Assembly: GCA_038125995.1 (NCBI GenBank)
Contig: JAYPEX010000002.1
Location: 62,001-126,000 of the forward strand
Direction: 5' to 3'
Length of the DNA stretch: 64,000 nucleotides
Origin: MAG-120531 sp038125995
GTDB lineage: Bacteria > Bacteroidota > Bacteroidia > Flavobacteriales > Flavobacteriaceae
The translations under genes and the position numbers were made by a program. Numbering within the stretch: position 1 is the stretch's first letter; each line of letters opens with the position of its first letter. The notes beneath the pieces were generated by a model. It was not told where the DNA came from and searched no databases. It saw nothing but the letters and a program-made list of their open reading frames with translations. Below, piece after piece: positions 62,714 to 64,000 of the stretch.

Positions 62714-64000
62714 ATGAAAAAAGTAGCAGTTATCGGTTCTGGTTTTTCCTCTCTTTCAGCAGCTTGCTATTTAGCGAAAGCCGGTTATCAAGTTACAGTT
62801 TTTGAAAAAAATGGAACGATAGGCGGTAGAGCACAACAGCTGGTCAAAGACGGATTCAAATTTGATATGGGTCCTTCTTGGTATTGGATGCCAGATGTGT
62901 TTGAGCGCTTCTTTGCTGATTTTGATAAAACTTTCACTGATTTCTACAGCTTGGAAAAATTAGCTCCAGCATATGAAATTTATTTTGGTAAGGATGATAA
63001 ATTTACTGTTGATGATTCCCTTGAAGCAATCGCTCAAAGATTTGAAGTCATTGAAAAAGGAGCCGGAGCTAAACTTTTGAAATTTATTGATGAGGCCAAG
63101 GAAAATTATGAAATTGCGATTCACGATTTGGTCTACAATCCAGGAGAATCTCTATCAGAGTTAGTTAAACTCAAGACAATCAAAAAGATTCATCAATTTG
63201 TTTCTACCATCAGTAAAGACGTACGTTCGCAATTTAAAGATGAGCGTCTTCGAAAGGTGTTGGAATTCCCTGCTCTTTTTTTAGGTGCAAAAGCCTCCAA
63301 AACACCTTCTTTTTACAGTTTTATGAACTATGCCGATTTTGGAATGGGAACCTGGTATCCCAAAGGAGGTATGTATTCAGTTGTTCAGGGAATGTTTCAA
63401 CTAGCCATCAGTCTTGGAGTTGACTTTAAATTTTATGCAAGTGTGGATATGATTTCTGTCAATGAAGGTAAAGTGGATGGGATTTTTGTGCATGGAGAAT
63501 ATCATCCTTTTAATTTAGTGGTTAGTGGAGCTGATTATGCACATACTGAAAGCATCATCCCTGAAGGGTATCGACAGTACTCTGCCTCTTACTGGAATTC
63601 AAAAACCTATGCGCCATCCTCACTTTTGTTTTACATAGGATTTGACAAAAAGATTCCAAATATGACGCATCATTCTTTGTTTTTCGATGCTGATTTTGAA
63701 AAACACGCACAGGCTATATACGACCATCCAAGCTACCCTAAAGATCCTCTGTTTTATGCGAGTTTCCCATCCATTAACGATGAAACTATTGCTCCTAAGG
63801 GGAAAGAAGCTGGTGTGATTTTAATTCCTCTAGCTCCAGGGATGAACGATGATCAAGAGATGGTTGATTTCTATTTTGATCAGGTGATGGATCGTTTAGA
63901 AGCTCAATGTGGAACTTCTATCAGAGATGCTATCGTATTTAAGAAACAATTTACGATTAGCGATTTTGTTAAGGAATACAATTCGTATAAGGGAAATGCT
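62714..64000 (+). CDS. crtI: Phytoene desaturase (CrtI-type), 3' end outside the window
   Basis: FAD-dependent desaturase turning phytoene into lycopene or related carotenes. The 429 codons visible are open to the window edge; the family is usually about 480-500 residues, so roughly 55-70 residues are missing. The N-terminus has the FAD motif VAVIGSGFSSLSAACYLAKA (GxGxxxL) and EKNGTIGGRAQQL, then GFKFDMGPSWYWMPDVF, FGMGTWYPKGGMYSVVQGM and LLFYIGFDKKIPNM. The usual GxGxxG reads GSGFSS. It probably heads a carotenoid operon continuing beyond 64000, with the CarH-like gene as its regulator. Confidence 0.93.
   Translation, partial: MKKVAVIGSGFSSLSAACYLAKAGYQVTVFEKNGTIGGRAQQLVKDGFKFDMGPSWYWMPDVFERFFADFDKTFTDFYSLEKLAPAYEIYFGKDDKFTVDDSLEAIAQRFEVIEKGAGAKLLKFIDEAKENYEIAIHDLVYNPGESLSELVKLKTIKKIHQFVSTISKDVRSQFKDERLRKVLEFPALFLGAKASKTPSFYSFMNYADFGMGTWYPKGGMYSVVQGMFQLAISLGVDFKFYASVDMISVNEGKVDGIFVHGEYHPFNLVVSGADYAHTESIIPEGYRQYSASYWNSKTYAPSSLLFYIGFDKKIPNMTHHSLFFDADFEKHAQAIYDHPSYPKDPLFYASFPSINDETIAPKGKEAGVILIPLAPGMNDDQEMVDFYFDQVMDRLEAQCGTSIRDAIVFKKQFTISDFVKEYNSYKGNA

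Overview
ORGANISM. The window comes from the chromosome of a marine-type member of the Flavobacteriaceae (Bacteroidota). The evidence is a low G+C content, a SusC/SusD outer-membrane pair, a complete gldK-gldL-gldM-gldN gliding/type IX secretion block, class II HMG-CoA reductase beside a GYDIA-family GHMP kinase, and promoters of the Bacteroidota form TTG-N17-23-TAnnTTTG. Almost no Shine-Dalgarno sequences are visible. The tRNA gene lacks an encoded CCA. Nearly all of the sequence is ordinary, tightly packed housekeeping DNA. I see no prophage, insertion sequence, CRISPR array or defence island. LAYOUT. 1-9009: a pentose module (susC, susD, xylB, xylA, a LacI-type regulator) with repeated CG-centred palindromes that look like the regulator's operators. 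9121-17069: tRNA-Phe, then coaX and an envelope-related run (outer-membrane protein, TPR protein, LptC-like lipoprotein, small membrane protein, CNNM/CBS protein, PpiD). 17066-19264 (minus): two mevalonate-pathway genes. 19465-23058: a DPP-IV-type peptidase and a POT peptide transporter, plausibly peptide breakdown and uptake. 23091-25447 (minus): surE, a small membrane protein, lpxB and a decayed 3' end of comEC. 25566-29251: Tsp/Prc protease and SelO. 29248-36303 (minus): purH followed by the elongasome genes mreB, mreC, mreD, mrdA, rodA. 36380-43367 (minus): a free-methionine-sulfoxide-reductase-like GAF protein, groL/groS, then miaB, a sigma-54 activator without a receiver domain, lptE, a TPR protein and secG. 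43553-52858: topA, a degenerate arginase-fold protein, gldKLMN and a FAD oxidoreductase. 53313-61000: an ABC-F protein and a complete RND efflux system (adaptor, pump, TolC). 61731-64000: a MerR regulator with CarH-like cobalamin motifs and crtI, cut by the window edge. HOW THE PARTS WORK TOGETHER. The most interesting items are: (a) the MerR/CarH-like gene beside crtI, with both genes preceded by the same -7 box TAACTTTG, which suggests light- or B12-responsive carotenoid control; (b) the arginase-fold protein joined to topA and followed by gldK, which has lost three of six metal ligands; (c) the operator family in the xylose module; (d) the comEC remnant whose last codons form the terminator of the converging transporter gene; (e) a strong ppiD terminator buried in the coding sequence of the opposing kinase gene. 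I found no clearly new multi-gene system. The findings are regulatory and evolutionary oddities within known gene neighbourhoods.
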